Shown one piece after another: positions 33,715 through 41,927 of a DNA stretch of 64,000 nt (positions within the stretch are counted from its first letter, which is position 1; each line of letters begins with the position of its first letter). The notes below the pieces were generated by a model, which saw nothing but the letters and a program-made list of their open reading frames with translations, did not search any database and was not told the DNA's origin. The translations under genes and the position numbers were made by a program. Origin of the DNA: Streptomyces jeddahensis (GTDB lineage: Bacteria; Actinomycetota; Actinomycetes; Streptomycetales; Streptomycetaceae); NCBI RefSeq assembly GCF_001642995.1, contig NZ_LOHS01000072.1, positions 88,704 through 152,703 of the forward strand, read 5' to 3'.

Positions 33715-35214
33715 CTATTCGACGCGGCGCAGCGCGTCCGCGGGCCGCAGCCGGGAGGCGCGCCAGCCGCCGAAGGCGCCCGCGATGAGACCGCCGGCGA
33801 CGGCGAGGCCGACGGCGATGCCGACCGTGCTGAGGCTGATCGGCGCGGTCAGCGCGACCTCCAGCGCCTTGGACGCGGTCTGCCGGCCGGGGCCGCCCAT
33901 GCCGCCGCCCATGCCACCGGGGCCGCCGCCCATGCCGCCACCGCCGCCGGTGGAGCCGAGCTGTGCCTGGAGGGTCGGGCTGACCGCGGTGACGGCGTAC
34001 GCGCCCGCGAGGCCCAGGGCGATGCCGAGGACACCGCCGAGGAGCCCGTTGACGACGGCCTCGCCGACGACCTGGCGGGTGACGCGGCCGGACTTCCAGC
34101 CCAGCGCCTTCAGGGTGCCGAACTCGCGTACGCGGCGGGAGACGGCCGACATGGTGAGCAGGCCTGCGACCAGGAACGCGGCCACGAGCACCGCGATGGA
34201 CAGCCACTTGCCCACGTTCGAGGCAAGGTTGGAGGCGGTGGACAGCGAACCCGAGACGGTGTCGGCGAGGTCGGCCGAGGTGGTCACGGTCGTACCGGAG
34301 ATGTTCTTCTGGATGGCGCTCTTGACGGCGTCGATCTGCTGCGAGTCGGTCGCCTTGACGTAGACCGTGGTGACCTTGTTCTTGGAGTCCGACAGGGTCT
34401 GGGCCTGCTTGAGCGGGATGTAGAGGTTGGCCGCCGCGTCACCGCTGTCCGGCGTGGCGATGCCGACGATCTCGAACTTGGTGCCGGAGATCGTGACGCT
34501 GTCGCCGACGGCGAGTTCCTTCTCCTTGGCGTACGAGCTGTCGACGACCGCGACCTTGGCGTCGGTCTCGGAGGTCTTGAACGTACGGCCCTTGGTGATC
34601 TTCGAGGAGGTCAGCGGGCCGAGGCCGAGGTCGGTGACGTCGGTGCCGTAGACGGTGTAGCTGTTGACCTCGAAGTCGGCGCCGCCACCCTGGACCCGGC
34701 CCTGCACCTCGCCGCTGCCGCCGCCCTCACCGCCGCCGGGGCCGCCCTGCTGACCGCTGCCGCCCCTGTTCTGGTCCTGCTGGAACTGGCCGCGCGTGAA
34801 CTGGCCGTCGACCTTCAGGACGGTGAGGCTCAGCCCGCCGACCGCGTCGGAGACCCCGTCCTGCTGGCCGACCTCGGTGACGGTGCTCGACGCGAGGGTC
34901 TGGAAGCCCTGGACCATGACGCGGTCGCTGCTCTGCTCCTCGCCGGAGTCGCTGTCGCGCGCGTCGAACTGGAAGCGCGGGCGCCCGTTGCCGCTGTCGT
35001 CGCCTTCTCCCTGCGGGGTGGCCGCCTTGGTGACGGTCATGTCGGTCCCGAGGCCGTACAGCGACTCGAGGACCTTGCCCTGCGCCTGCTTCATACCGGA
35101 CGACACGGAGCTGACCACGATGACAAGTGCGATGCCCAGCGCGAGCCCGGAGGCGACGACGAGCGCCGCCTTTCTGCGGCGGCGCAGTTCGCGCCTCAGG
35201 TAGGTGAAGAACAT
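33715..35214 (-). CDS. FtsX/MacB-type ABC transporter permease with Gly-rich inserts
   Basis: 499 residues from ATG 35214. One N-terminal membrane helix (about 15-40), a large extracytoplasmic MacB periplasmic-core-like domain (about 45-300) and three C-terminal helices typical of FtsX permeases. There are two low-complexity inserts: an extracellular Gly/Gln/Ser/Glu-rich loop (around GGSGQQGGPGGGEGGGSGE) and a Gly/Met-rich loop between the last helices (GGGGGMGGGPGGMGGGMGG). The latter is unusual and could bind metal through Met, or be a simple linker. Paired with the ATPase downstream. Upstream lie three 11-bp-spaced boxes suggesting two-component control. Confidence 0.9.
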   Translation of the reverse strand: MFFTYLRRELRRRRKAALVVASGLALGIALVIVVSSVSSGMKQAQGKVLESLYGLGTDMTVTKAATPQGEGDDSGNGRPRFQFDARDSDSGEEQSSDRVMVQGFQTLASSTVTEVGQQDGVSDAVGGLSLTVLKVDGQFTRGQFQQDQNRGGSGQQGGPGGGEGGGSGEVQGRVQGGGADFEVNSYTVYGTDVTDLGLGPLTSSKITKGRTFKTSETDAKVAVVDSSYAKEKELAVGDSVTISGTKFEIVGIATPDSGDAAANLYIPLKQAQTLSDSKNKVTTVYVKATDSQQIDAVKSAIQKNISGTTVTTSADLADTVSGSLSTASNLASNVGKWLSIAVLVAAFLVAGLLTMSAVSRRVREFGTLKALGWKSGRVTRQVVGEAVVNGLLGGVLGIALGLAGAYAVTAVSPTLQAQLGSTGGGGGMGGGPGGMGGGMGGPGRQTASKALEVALTAPISLSTVGIAVGLAVAGGLIAGAFGGWRASRLRPADALRRVE

Positions 35215-35244
35215 GGCGCGACGCTAGGGACGCACCCTGATGAC

Positions 35245-35280
35245 GGGATAAGCCCGGGATAAGAGAAGGATGAGAACGGA
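35245..35280 (-). promoter_or_regulatory. three direct CTTATCC-type repeats, 11 bp apart
   Basis: On the minus strand CTCATCC, CTTATCC and CTTATCC follow each other at 11-bp intervals (the complementary GGGATAAG units lie at 35245-35252 and 35256-35263). This is the typical layout of OmpR-family response-regulator sites. They lie 30-65 bp upstream of the permease start. No two-component genes lie nearby in the window. Confidence 0.65.
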
Positions 35281-35357
35281 TGGGAGACGGCTGAGGACGG
35301 CCAAGTACGGCTGAGCTCAGTGCGTACGCCGAGCTCAATGCGTACGGCTGAGTACGG

Positions 35358-35396
35358 CGAAGGCCCGCACCCCGGATGGTCGGGTGCGGGCCTTCG
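35358..35396. terminator. terminator of the L,D-transpeptidase gene
   Basis: CGAAGGCCCGCACCC at 35358-35372 pairs perfectly over 15 bp with its complement at 35382-35396. Just upstream on the plus strand are tandem GAGCTCAGTGCGTACG/GAGCTCAATGCGTACG units near 35315-35347. Confidence 0.88.
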
Positions 35397-35419
35397 GCGT
35401 ACGCGGAAGGGGCGCGGGA

Positions 35420-36679
35420 TCAGATCGCGGAGCCGGCCTTCCACTCGGCCCAGCTCATGTTCCAGCCGTTGAGGCCGTTGTCCGGGGCGATGGTCTTGTC
35501 GCCGGTGTTCTGGACGATCACGACGTCACCGACGATCGAGTTGTTGTAGAACCAGGCGCCCGGGGTGTTCGGGTCGTCCGCGCCCTTCTTGTCCTGCAGG
35601 CCGACGCAGCCGTGGCTGGTGTTGACGTTGCCGAAGATGGACTTGGCGCCCCAGTAGTTGCCGTGGATGAACGTGCCCGAGGTCGACAGGCGCATGGCGT
35701 GCGGCACGTCCTTGATGTCGTACTCGCCCTTGCCGTCGTCGTCCTTGAAGCCGACGGTCGCGCCGTTCATCCGGGTCTCCTCGAACTTCTCGGAGATCAC
35801 CATCTGGCCTTCGTACGTCTTGTTCTCGGGCGAACCGGCCGAGATCGGGATGGTCTTGATCGTCTTGCCGTCCCGGGTGACCTTCATGGTCTTGGTCTCG
35901 GCGTCGACGATGGAGACCTGGTTGCGGCCGATCTTGAAGGAAACCGTCTTCTGCTGGATGCCGTAGACACCGTTGGCTCCCTCGACGCCGTCGAGGTTCA
36001 GCTTGAGGGTGACGGTGGAACCGGCCTGCCAGTACTTCTCGGGACGGAAGTCCAGGCGGTTGGGGCTGAACCAGTGGCCGACGACCTCCTGGCCGCTGCT
36101 GGAGCTGACCGTGATGCCCTTCTGGACGGCCGCCTTGTTGGCGATCGCCTTGTCGAAGTTGATCGACACCGGCATGCCGACGCCGACGGTCTTCCCGGCG
36201 TCCGGCGTGAAGTAGCCGATGAAGCTGTTGGCCGGGGAGACGGTGGAGAACGACGCGTTCTCGTGCGCGGCGCGGCCGTCGGCGTCCTTGGCCGCGGCCG
36301 CGATCTTGTACGTGGTGGCCCGCGCCAGCTGCTGGGTGGGCTTCCAGCTCTTCTTGTCGGCGGATATCTGGCCGGGGACGGCGGCGCCGTCCGCGCTGGT
36401 CATGGTGACGCTCGTGAGCGTGCCCTTGCTCACCGTGACCGCGGTGCCGTTGTTGATGGAGGCGTTGTCGGAGCCGTCCTTCGGCGTGATCTTGATCTGG
36501 GCCTCGGAGGTCTTCTTCGCGGCCGCCTCGTCGACCTTGGCCTGCGAGGTGCTGCCGCCGCCGGCGGTGCTGTCGTCTGCGGCGCTGCTGTCAGTCCCGC
36601 TGCACGCCGAGAGCATCAGCACACCGCCGAGCACGGCGGCCACGGTCGTGAGACCCTTGCGCCGCCTACAGTCCGTCAT
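35420..36679 (-). CDS. L,D-transpeptidase (YkuD) lipoprotein
   Basis: Crosslinks peptidoglycan by 3-3 bonds outside the membrane. 419 residues from the ATG at 36679, with GGAGAAG 6 bases upstream; an ATG at 36694 would add 5 residues. The lipoprotein signal has lipobox LMLSAC. A Ser/Thr/Ala-rich linker precedes two Ig-like domains (about 50-250), as in mycobacterial Ldt proteins. The YkuD domain has the catalytic motif FGNVNTSHGCVGL, with His and Cys in place, and IHGNYW upstream. Complete and probably active. Monocistronic. Confidence 0.94.
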   Translation of the reverse strand: MTDCRRRKGLTTVAAVLGGVLMLSACSGTDSSAADDSTAGGGSTSQAKVDEAAAKKTSEAQIKITPKDGSDNASINNGTAVTVSKGTLTSVTMTSADGAAVPGQISADKKSWKPTQQLARATTYKIAAAAKDADGRAAHENASFSTVSPANSFIGYFTPDAGKTVGVGMPVSINFDKAIANKAAVQKGITVSSSSGQEVVGHWFSPNRLDFRPEKYWQAGSTVTLKLNLDGVEGANGVYGIQQKTVSFKIGRNQVSIVDAETKTMKVTRDGKTIKTIPISAGSPENKTYEGQMVISEKFEETRMNGATVGFKDDDGKGEYDIKDVPHAMRLSTSGTFIHGNYWGAKSIFGNVNTSHGCVGLQDKKGADDPNTPGAWFYNNSIVGDVVIVQNTGDKTIAPDNGLNGWNMSWAEWKAGSAI

Positions 36680-36974
36680 CACACGCTTCTCCATCGTTGC
36701 TGAATCCCCGAACCCAGAAAATTATCCGCAGACCTTCACAACGTACTGTCCGATTCGTGCCGTTCCACGACCGGCAGAAGTGTGGGATACGCCACTCCGC
36801 CGGCGCCCCCGAAGAGGGACGATCGGGACTGAAGATGCTTCGGTGACTGACGGTGCTGATGGTTGCTGCTGTCAGTGTGTTGTAGCAGCGCCATCAGAGA
36901 CGAAGAAACCCCGGACGGCGGTTGCCGTCCGGGGTGTGGGCTGCGACACCTTTCCGCGCTGCCACCGCAGTTGA

Positions 36975-37358
36975 TCACCTGATGCGGTCGGCATCCTCCT
37001 CGCCCGCGAGGCCCTCGTCGTCCCCTTCGTCTTCGTCGTCCTCATCGTCCTCGTCGGCGAGCCCCCAGTAGTCCGGCGCGTCCGGGTCGTAGTCGACGTG
37101 CTCGCTGCTCCATGAAGCCTGCGCGAGATCTACTCCGGGCACCTCGCCGACCAGGTCGAACGGGTCCACGAGATACGCGATGGCCTCGGCCTCGTCCTCC
37201 TGGACCGCGGACTCGGCGTGGGCGCGCTCGTCCGCCGGCATGTCCTCGTCCTCGGCGATGCGTTGGAGTGCGGCGCCGGTGAGCGCACCGGAATCCTCGA
37301 TTTCCAGGACCAGTTCCACACGGAGCCGAACATAGCGGGATGTCTCAGGGGTGTTCAT
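36975..37358 (-). CDS. small acidic protein of unknown function
   Basis: 127 residues from the ATG at 37358. The N-terminal half looks folded (YVRLRVELVLEIEDSGAL, then TGAALQRIAEDEDMPADER), and the C-terminus is an acidic tail of Asp/Glu (about 98-120). No signal or membrane helix. It resembles conserved Streptomyces hypothetical proteins, but I do not recognise a function. Divergent from the LADTG surface protein gene. Confidence 0.7.
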   Translation of the reverse strand: MNTPETSRYVRLRVELVLEIEDSGALTGAALQRIAEDEDMPADERAHAESAVQEDEAEAIAYLVDPFDLVGEVPGVDLAQASWSSEHVDYDPDAPDYWGLADEDDEDDEDEGDDEGLAGEEDADRIR

Positions 37359-37478
37359 AGGCCGGATCGTACGGTCCGGACGCCACTCGACCGCCCCGTG
37401 ACTTTCCCGTGACCCGCCGCTTTCACTAACATCGCTGCACACGGCCAAATCGCCAGCGCCACAAGGGGGATCGATACC

Positions 37479-37823
37479 GTGTCCGCCGCACGCCGATCGC
37501 TGCTCACCGCCACCGCCGCAGGCTCACTCCTGTGCGCCCTGTGGTTCGTCCCGTCCGCCAACGCGACGGCCGACAAGGCGGTGTCCCACCTGCAGCGCGG
37601 GACGTCGACGGCGACGATCAGATCCCAGGGCGCGGAGTCGGCCGACTCGTCCAGCGCCTCGGTCGGCATGACGTCCTCCGAAGAATCCGGCGACGGCGCA
37701 CGGTTGGCGGACACGGGCGGCATCGACACGACCCCGTACGTCGTCGGCGGCACGCTGTTCCTGGGCGTCGGGGCCGGGTTCGTGGCGTATTCGGTGCGGC
37801 GGGGGCGGCTGGAGGCCTACTGA
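37479..37823 (+). CDS. small secreted surface protein with LAxTG sorting signal (class E sortase substrate)
   Basis: 114 residues from the GTG at 37479, with AAGGGGG upstream. A Sec signal peptide (RRSLLTATAAGSLLCALWF, cleavage around SANA) precedes a short Ser/Thr-rich linker of about 50 residues. The C-terminal sorting signal is LADTG at about residues 76-80, followed by a hydrophobic helix (TTPYVVGGTLFLGVGAGFVAY) and an RRGR tail. LAxTG is the motif of Streptomyces SrtE sortases (known for chaplins). The mature protein is so small that it may serve as a cell-wall coat or linker. Strong terminator follows. Confidence 0.88.
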   Translation: MSAARRSLLTATAAGSLLCALWFVPSANATADKAVSHLQRGTSTATIRSQGAESADSSSASVGMTSSEESGDGARLADTGGIDTTPYVVGGTLFLGVGAGFVAYSVRRGRLEAY

Positions 37824-37845
37824 GAGGCATCCCGGCAGGCATACC

Positions 37846-37900
37846 AGGCATACGGAGAGGGGCCGCTGTCGCGTGACAGCGGCCCCCTCTCCGTATGCCT
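37846..37900. terminator. long hairpin after the LADTG gene
   Basis: Arms of about 25 bp (AGGCATACGGAGAGGGG and so on against CCCCTCTCCGTATGCCT), with one bulged base and the 4-base loop GCGT. It serves both this gene and the converging hutH. Confidence 0.9.
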
Positions 37901-37928
37901 CAGCTCGCCGTTTACCCAAAGGCGGTGT

Positions 37929-39479
37929 TCAGGCCAGCGGGCCCGTCACCGGCTCCACCGCCGCGACCAGGTGGCCGCCGCGTACGAACGCGTCCGCGGC
38001 CGCGAGGTCGGGAGCCAGGAAACGGTCCGGGCCGGGTCCCCCGACGCCCGCCGCACGCGCCGCGTTGATCGCGGCGCGGGATGCCGGGGCCGGGGTGAGG
38101 CCCTCGCCCTCGCGGAGTTCGATCGCGCGCGTGGCGGCGTAGAGCTCGATCGCGACGATACGGGTGAGGTTGTCGACGGCCGTGCGGAGCTTGCGGGCGG
38201 CCGACCAGCCCATGGAGACGTGGTCCTCCTGCATCGCCGACGAGGGGATGGAGTCGGCGGACGCCGGGACCGCCAGCCGCTTCAACTCGCTGACCAGGGC
38301 GGCCTGGGTGTACTGGGCGATCATGAGGCCGGAGTCGACGCCCGCGTCATCCGCGAGGAAGGGCGGCAGGCCGTGTGAACGGTTTTTGTCGAGGAGGCGG
38401 TCGGTGCGGCGTTCGGCGATCGAGCCGAGGTCCGCGGCCGCGATGGCGAGGAAGTCGAGGACGTACGCGACCGGGGCACCGTGGAAGTTGCCGTTCGACT
38501 CGACGCGACCGTCGGGCAGCACCACCGGGTTGTCGACGGCGGACGCGAGCTCGCGTTCGGCCACCACGCGCGCGTGGGCGATCGTGTCGCGTCCGGCGCC
38601 TGCCACCTGGGGGGCGCAGCGCACCGAGTACGCGTCCTGGACGCGGGGCGCGTCGTCCTGGTGGTGGCCCGTCAGGCCCGAACCCTTCAGGACCGCGAGC
38701 ATGTTGGCGGCCGACGCTGCCTGTCCCGGGTGCGGGCGGATCGCGTGCAGTTCGGGGGCGAGGACCTTGTCCGTGCCGAGGAGCGCCTCGAGCGAGAGGG
38801 CGGCGGTGATGTCGGCGGACTTGTAGAGGGTCTCGAGGTCGGCGAGCGCCATGATCAGCATGCCGAGCATGCCGTCGGTGCCGTTGAGGAGGGCGAGGCC
38901 CTCCTTCTCGTGCAGCTCGACGGGCGTGATGCCGTGTTCCGCGAGCAGTTCGCCGGCGGGCCTGACCACCCCGGTCGGGCCCTCCGCATCGCCCTCGCCC
39001 ATCAGCGTCAGGGCGCAGTGCGAGAGCGGGGCCAGGTCGCCGGAGCAGCCCAGGGAGCCGTACTCGTGGACGACCGGCGTGATCCCGGCGTTCAGGACGT
39101 CCGCCATGGTCTGCGCGACCTCCGGCCGTACGCCGGTGCGGCCGGAGCAGACCGTCTTCAGGCGCAGGAACATCAGCGCGCGGACGACCTCGCGCTCCAC
39201 GCGCGGGCCCATCCCGGCGGCGTGCGAGCGGACGATGTTGCGCTGCAGCTGGGTCCGCAGGTCGTGGCCGATGTGCCGGGTCGCCAGGGCGCCGAACCCC
39301 GTCGACACGCCGTACACCGGTTCCGGCTTCGCGGCCAGCGCGTCCACGATCTCGCGCGCCGCGGCGAGGGCGGCCAGCGCCTCCTCCGACAGCTCGACCC
39401 TGGCGTTCCCGCGGGCCACGGCGAGGACGTCGGCCGCGGTGGCCCCGGCGGTTCCCACCACCACAGTGTGCATATCCAT
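37929..39479 (-). CDS. hutH: histidine ammonia-lyase
   Basis: Deaminates histidine to urocanate, the first step of histidine use. 516 residues from the ATG at 39479; no Shine-Dalgarno is visible, so the transcript may be leaderless. The MIO cofactor forms from an internal tripeptide, here Cys-Ser-Gly in GSLGCSGDLAPLSH instead of the usual Ala-Ser-Gly. Other family motifs are VYGVSTGFGALA and YSVRCAPQV, and C-terminal SSAMQEDHVSMGW. Normal length. The position next to a GGDEF protein gene matches S. coelicolor gene order as I recall it. Confidence 0.95.
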   Translation of the reverse strand: MDMHTVVVGTAGATAADVLAVARGNARVELSEEALAALAAAREIVDALAAKPEPVYGVSTGFGALATRHIGHDLRTQLQRNIVRSHAAGMGPRVEREVVRALMFLRLKTVCSGRTGVRPEVAQTMADVLNAGITPVVHEYGSLGCSGDLAPLSHCALTLMGEGDAEGPTGVVRPAGELLAEHGITPVELHEKEGLALLNGTDGMLGMLIMALADLETLYKSADITAALSLEALLGTDKVLAPELHAIRPHPGQAASAANMLAVLKGSGLTGHHQDDAPRVQDAYSVRCAPQVAGAGRDTIAHARVVAERELASAVDNPVVLPDGRVESNGNFHGAPVAYVLDFLAIAAADLGSIAERRTDRLLDKNRSHGLPPFLADDAGVDSGLMIAQYTQAALVSELKRLAVPASADSIPSSAMQEDHVSMGWSAARKLRTAVDNLTRIVAIELYAATRAIELREGEGLTPAPASRAAINAARAAGVGGPGPDRFLAPDLAAADAFVRGGHLVAAVEPVTGPLA

Positions 39480-39602
39480 ATTCAGGAGCGTACGCAGTGA
39501 ATCTCGAGATGTCACGACCGGGGTGCGGCTCCACCCCTTACCTCGTACGCCCGCACAGGCACTGACCTCTTACGCCCGGACAGGCACTTCGTACCTCCGT
39601 AC

Positions 39603-40769
39603 CTACGCCCCTTCCCGGCCCCGGAACCTCCGCCGCTCCCCCGTCGGCAGCGTCGGCGGCGGCGGTGCGTCGACCAGGCGTACCACCGGGTCCTCGGCAC
39701 CTTCGCGCCCTGCGACCACCGGGGTCACGGCCCGCGCCGCCTTCGCCCGGTACTGGGCGGCGTCGGCGAGCCGGAACAGACGGCGCGCCGACCGCACAGG
39801 ACCGATCGACTCCCCGGTCGAGGCCACCCCGCAGGCGACCCCCTCGCCGAGCTCCAACTCGGCCGCGCGCTTGCAGAGCTCCTCCGCCACGCGTACCACC
39901 TCGTCCGCCGGCGGACCCACCGCGAGCAGGCAGAACTCGTCCCCGCCGAGCCGCGCGGCGAGCGCGCCCGGCAGCATCGCGCCGCACAGCGACAGCACCG
40001 AGCCGAACCGCTCGAGCAGCCGGTCGCCGACCGCGTGACCCTGGGTGTCGTTGACCCGTTTGAGGCCGTTCAGATCGCAGACGACGAGGCTGACCACGGC
40101 GCCTTCCGCGCGGTGGCGCTCCAGGGCCTCGTCGAGGCGTACGTCGACGGCGCGCCGGTTGGCGAGGCCGGTGAGGGCGTCCGTGAAGGCCAGGCGCCGC
40201 GCCTCCTCGAGGCGCTCTGTCTGGTCGATGCCGGCCGCGACGACGGCGGCCAGGACGGTCGCGAAGTCCGCGTCGCCCCGGCCGAAGACCGGTGCCCCGA
40301 CCGGGCGGGCGACGTACAGCTCGCCCCAGGCCCTGCCGTGCAGCACGATCGGCGCGACGACGCAGCAGCCGCGGCCCCGGCGCCGGAGCGCGGCCACCCT
40401 CTGGTGGCAGTAGCCGGCGTCCCCGGCCGAGGCCTCGGCCGGTCCGTCCGCGGTCTCCACCCAGGCGTTGGGCTCCCCTCCGCCGACCCACCGCTCGTGG
40501 AGGAACTCCGTGATCTCGGGGAACTGGTGTACGGGATACGCCTCGCACTCGGGGAACTCCGCCTCGCCGGGCGCGCGTTCACCGGCGTTCACGAGTACGC
40601 GGAGCCGGCCCCGCTCCCGCTCCCACACGGACAGCGCGCCGAAGTTCCCCGACAGTGCGCGGCAAGCGCCCTCCGCGGCTGCCTTCCAGGACTCCCGCGG
40701 GGTCTGCGCCGCCGCCATCGCCTGCGCCAGCGCCACCACGGCACGCAACCGCACGTCGTCGCCCATCAC
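39603..40769 (-). CDS. GAF-GGDEF protein, probable diguanylate cyclase
   Basis: 388 residues. A GAF-like sensor domain (about 20-190, with cysteines in RRGRGCCVVAPIVLHGRA) is followed by a GGDEF domain (about 200-350) with DALTGLANRRAVDVRLDEAL and the intact active-site motif RLGGDEFCLL. It should make c-di-GMP, which controls development in Streptomyces. No membrane helix, so it senses a cytoplasmic signal. No obvious RxxD inhibitory site immediately before GGDEF. The C-terminus is Pro/Arg-rich. Followed by hutH on the same strand with a gap. Confidence 0.9.
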   Translation of the reverse strand: MMGDDVRLRAVVALAQAMAAAQTPRESWKAAAEGACRALSGNFGALSVWERERGRLRVLVNAGERAPGEAEFPECEAYPVHQFPEITEFLHERWVGGGEPNAWVETADGPAEASAGDAGYCHQRVAALRRRGRGCCVVAPIVLHGRAWGELYVARPVGAPVFGRGDADFATVLAAVVAAGIDQTERLEEARRLAFTDALTGLANRRAVDVRLDEALERHRAEGAVVSLVVCDLNGLKRVNDTQGHAVGDRLLERFGSVLSLCGAMLPGALAARLGGDEFCLLAVGPPADEVVRVAEELCKRAAELELGEGVACGVASTGESIGPVRSARRLFRLADAAQYRAKAARAVTPVVAGREGAEDPVVRLVDAPPPPTLPTGERRRFRGREGA

Positions 40770-40948
40770 TCCAGGCTAGGGAGTTTTGCCATGGTTTGAG
40801 ACATTGATGCGGCGATCGGTACGGCGAACAGGGTCCGCGGGCCGTGTCCCCGCCCGGCCCCGCCCACCGTCCGGGCGAGGCGGAGCCCGGAAGCCCGGTG
40901 AGACCTGGCCCCTGCGGCACCGGGCTGGCATGATCGTACGGCCGACGA

Positions 40949-40960
40949 TAACGATCGTTA
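40949..40960. promoter_or_regulatory. palindrome TAACGATCGTTA upstream of enoyl-CoA hydratase gene
   Basis: A perfect 12-bp palindrome lies 28 bp upstream of the enoyl-CoA hydratase start, in a more AT-rich stretch that could be the promoter. The symmetry and position suggest a repressor site, for example of a TetR-type regulator. Confidence 0.6.
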
Positions 40961-40988
40961 ATCTACGCGGTCCCAAGGGGTGTGGATC

Positions 40989-41783
40989 ATGGATGAGCAG
41001 CGGTACGGGGAGTTCGTCGTGGTGCGGCGGCACGAGTACGTCGCCGAGCTCGTCCTCGACCGGCCGAAGGCCATGAACGCCGTGTCGACCGAGATGGCGC
41101 GGTCCATCGCTGCCGCCTGCGGCGCCCTCGCCGCGGACCGGGACGCGCGCGTGGTCGTCGTGACGTCGACGCACGAGCGGGCCTTCTGCGTCGGCGCCGA
41201 CCTCAAGGAGCGGAACTCGCTCTCCGACGCGGAGCTGGTGCGCCAGCGCCCTGTGGCCCGGGCCGCCTACACCGGCGTACTGGACCTGCCGATGCCGACA
41301 GTGGCCGCCGTGCACGGCTTCGCACTGGGCGGCGGGTTCGAGCTCGCGCTCGCCTGCGACCTGATCGTGGCCGACCGTACGGCGGTCGTGGGGCTGCCCG
41401 AAGTGTCGGTAGGGGTCATTCCCGGGGGCGGCGGGACCCAGCTGCTGCCCCGCCGGGTGGGGGCGGCGCGGGCCGCGGAACTGATCTTCTCGGCCCGGCG
41501 GGTCGAGGCCGCCGAGGCCCGGGAGCTGGGCCTCGTCGACCAGCTGGTGGCCGAGGGGCAGGACCGGGCGGAGGCGCTGGCGCTCGGCGCGCGCATCGCC
41601 GCGAACTCACCGGTCGGCCTGCGCGCCGCCAAACGGGCCCTCCGGCTGGGCCACGGCCTCGACCTGCGCGCCGCCCTCGAGGTAGAAGACGCCGCCTGGC
41701 GCACCACGGCCTTCTCGGGCGACCGGGCAGAGGGAGTAGCAGCATTCAACGAAAAGCGCGCACCGGCCTGGCCCGGCGAGTAA
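40989..41783 (+). CDS. enoyl-CoA hydratase/isomerase family protein
   Basis: Crotonase-fold enzyme of 264 residues from the ATG at 40989 (AAGGGG 8 bases upstream; an in-frame GTG at 40980 is possible). Oxyanion-hole motifs are FCVGADLKE and VHGFALGGGFELALACD. The catalytic Glu region reads GLPEVSVGVIPGGGGTQLLP, so one of the hydratase glutamates is visible. It hydrates enoyl-CoA in fatty acid or branched-chain breakdown. A palindromic candidate operator lies just upstream. Confidence 0.93.
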   Translation: MDEQRYGEFVVVRRHEYVAELVLDRPKAMNAVSTEMARSIAAACGALAADRDARVVVVTSTHERAFCVGADLKERNSLSDAELVRQRPVARAAYTGVLDLPMPTVAAVHGFALGGGFELALACDLIVADRTAVVGLPEVSVGVIPGGGGTQLLPRRVGAARAAELIFSARRVEAAEARELGLVDQLVAEGQDRAEALALGARIAANSPVGLRAAKRALRLGHGLDLRAALEVEDAAWRTTAFSGDRAEGVAAFNEKRAPAWPGE

Positions 41784-41799
41784 GGCACGCACTCGTACG

Positions 41800-41883
41800 A
41801 CCGTTGTGGGCAACAGTTCCGCACCACCGTTGTGGGCAATCGTTCCGCAGGGCGGAACGGGTGGGCACAACCCACGACGACGG
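41800..41883 (+). repeat. dispersed extragenic hairpin repeat, copy 2
   Basis: A partial unit at 41801-41822 (CCGTTGTGGGCAACAGTTCC) is followed by a complete copy at 41827-41883 with ACCGTTGTGGGCAATCGTTC and GTGGGCACAACCCACGA. The complete copy is nearly identical to the one at 10263-10314 in opposite orientation. Confidence 0.85.
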
Positions 41884-41927
41884 GTGCCGTCACGTCTTAG
41901 CGCGCCCACTGGGCAAGGGCGCCCACC

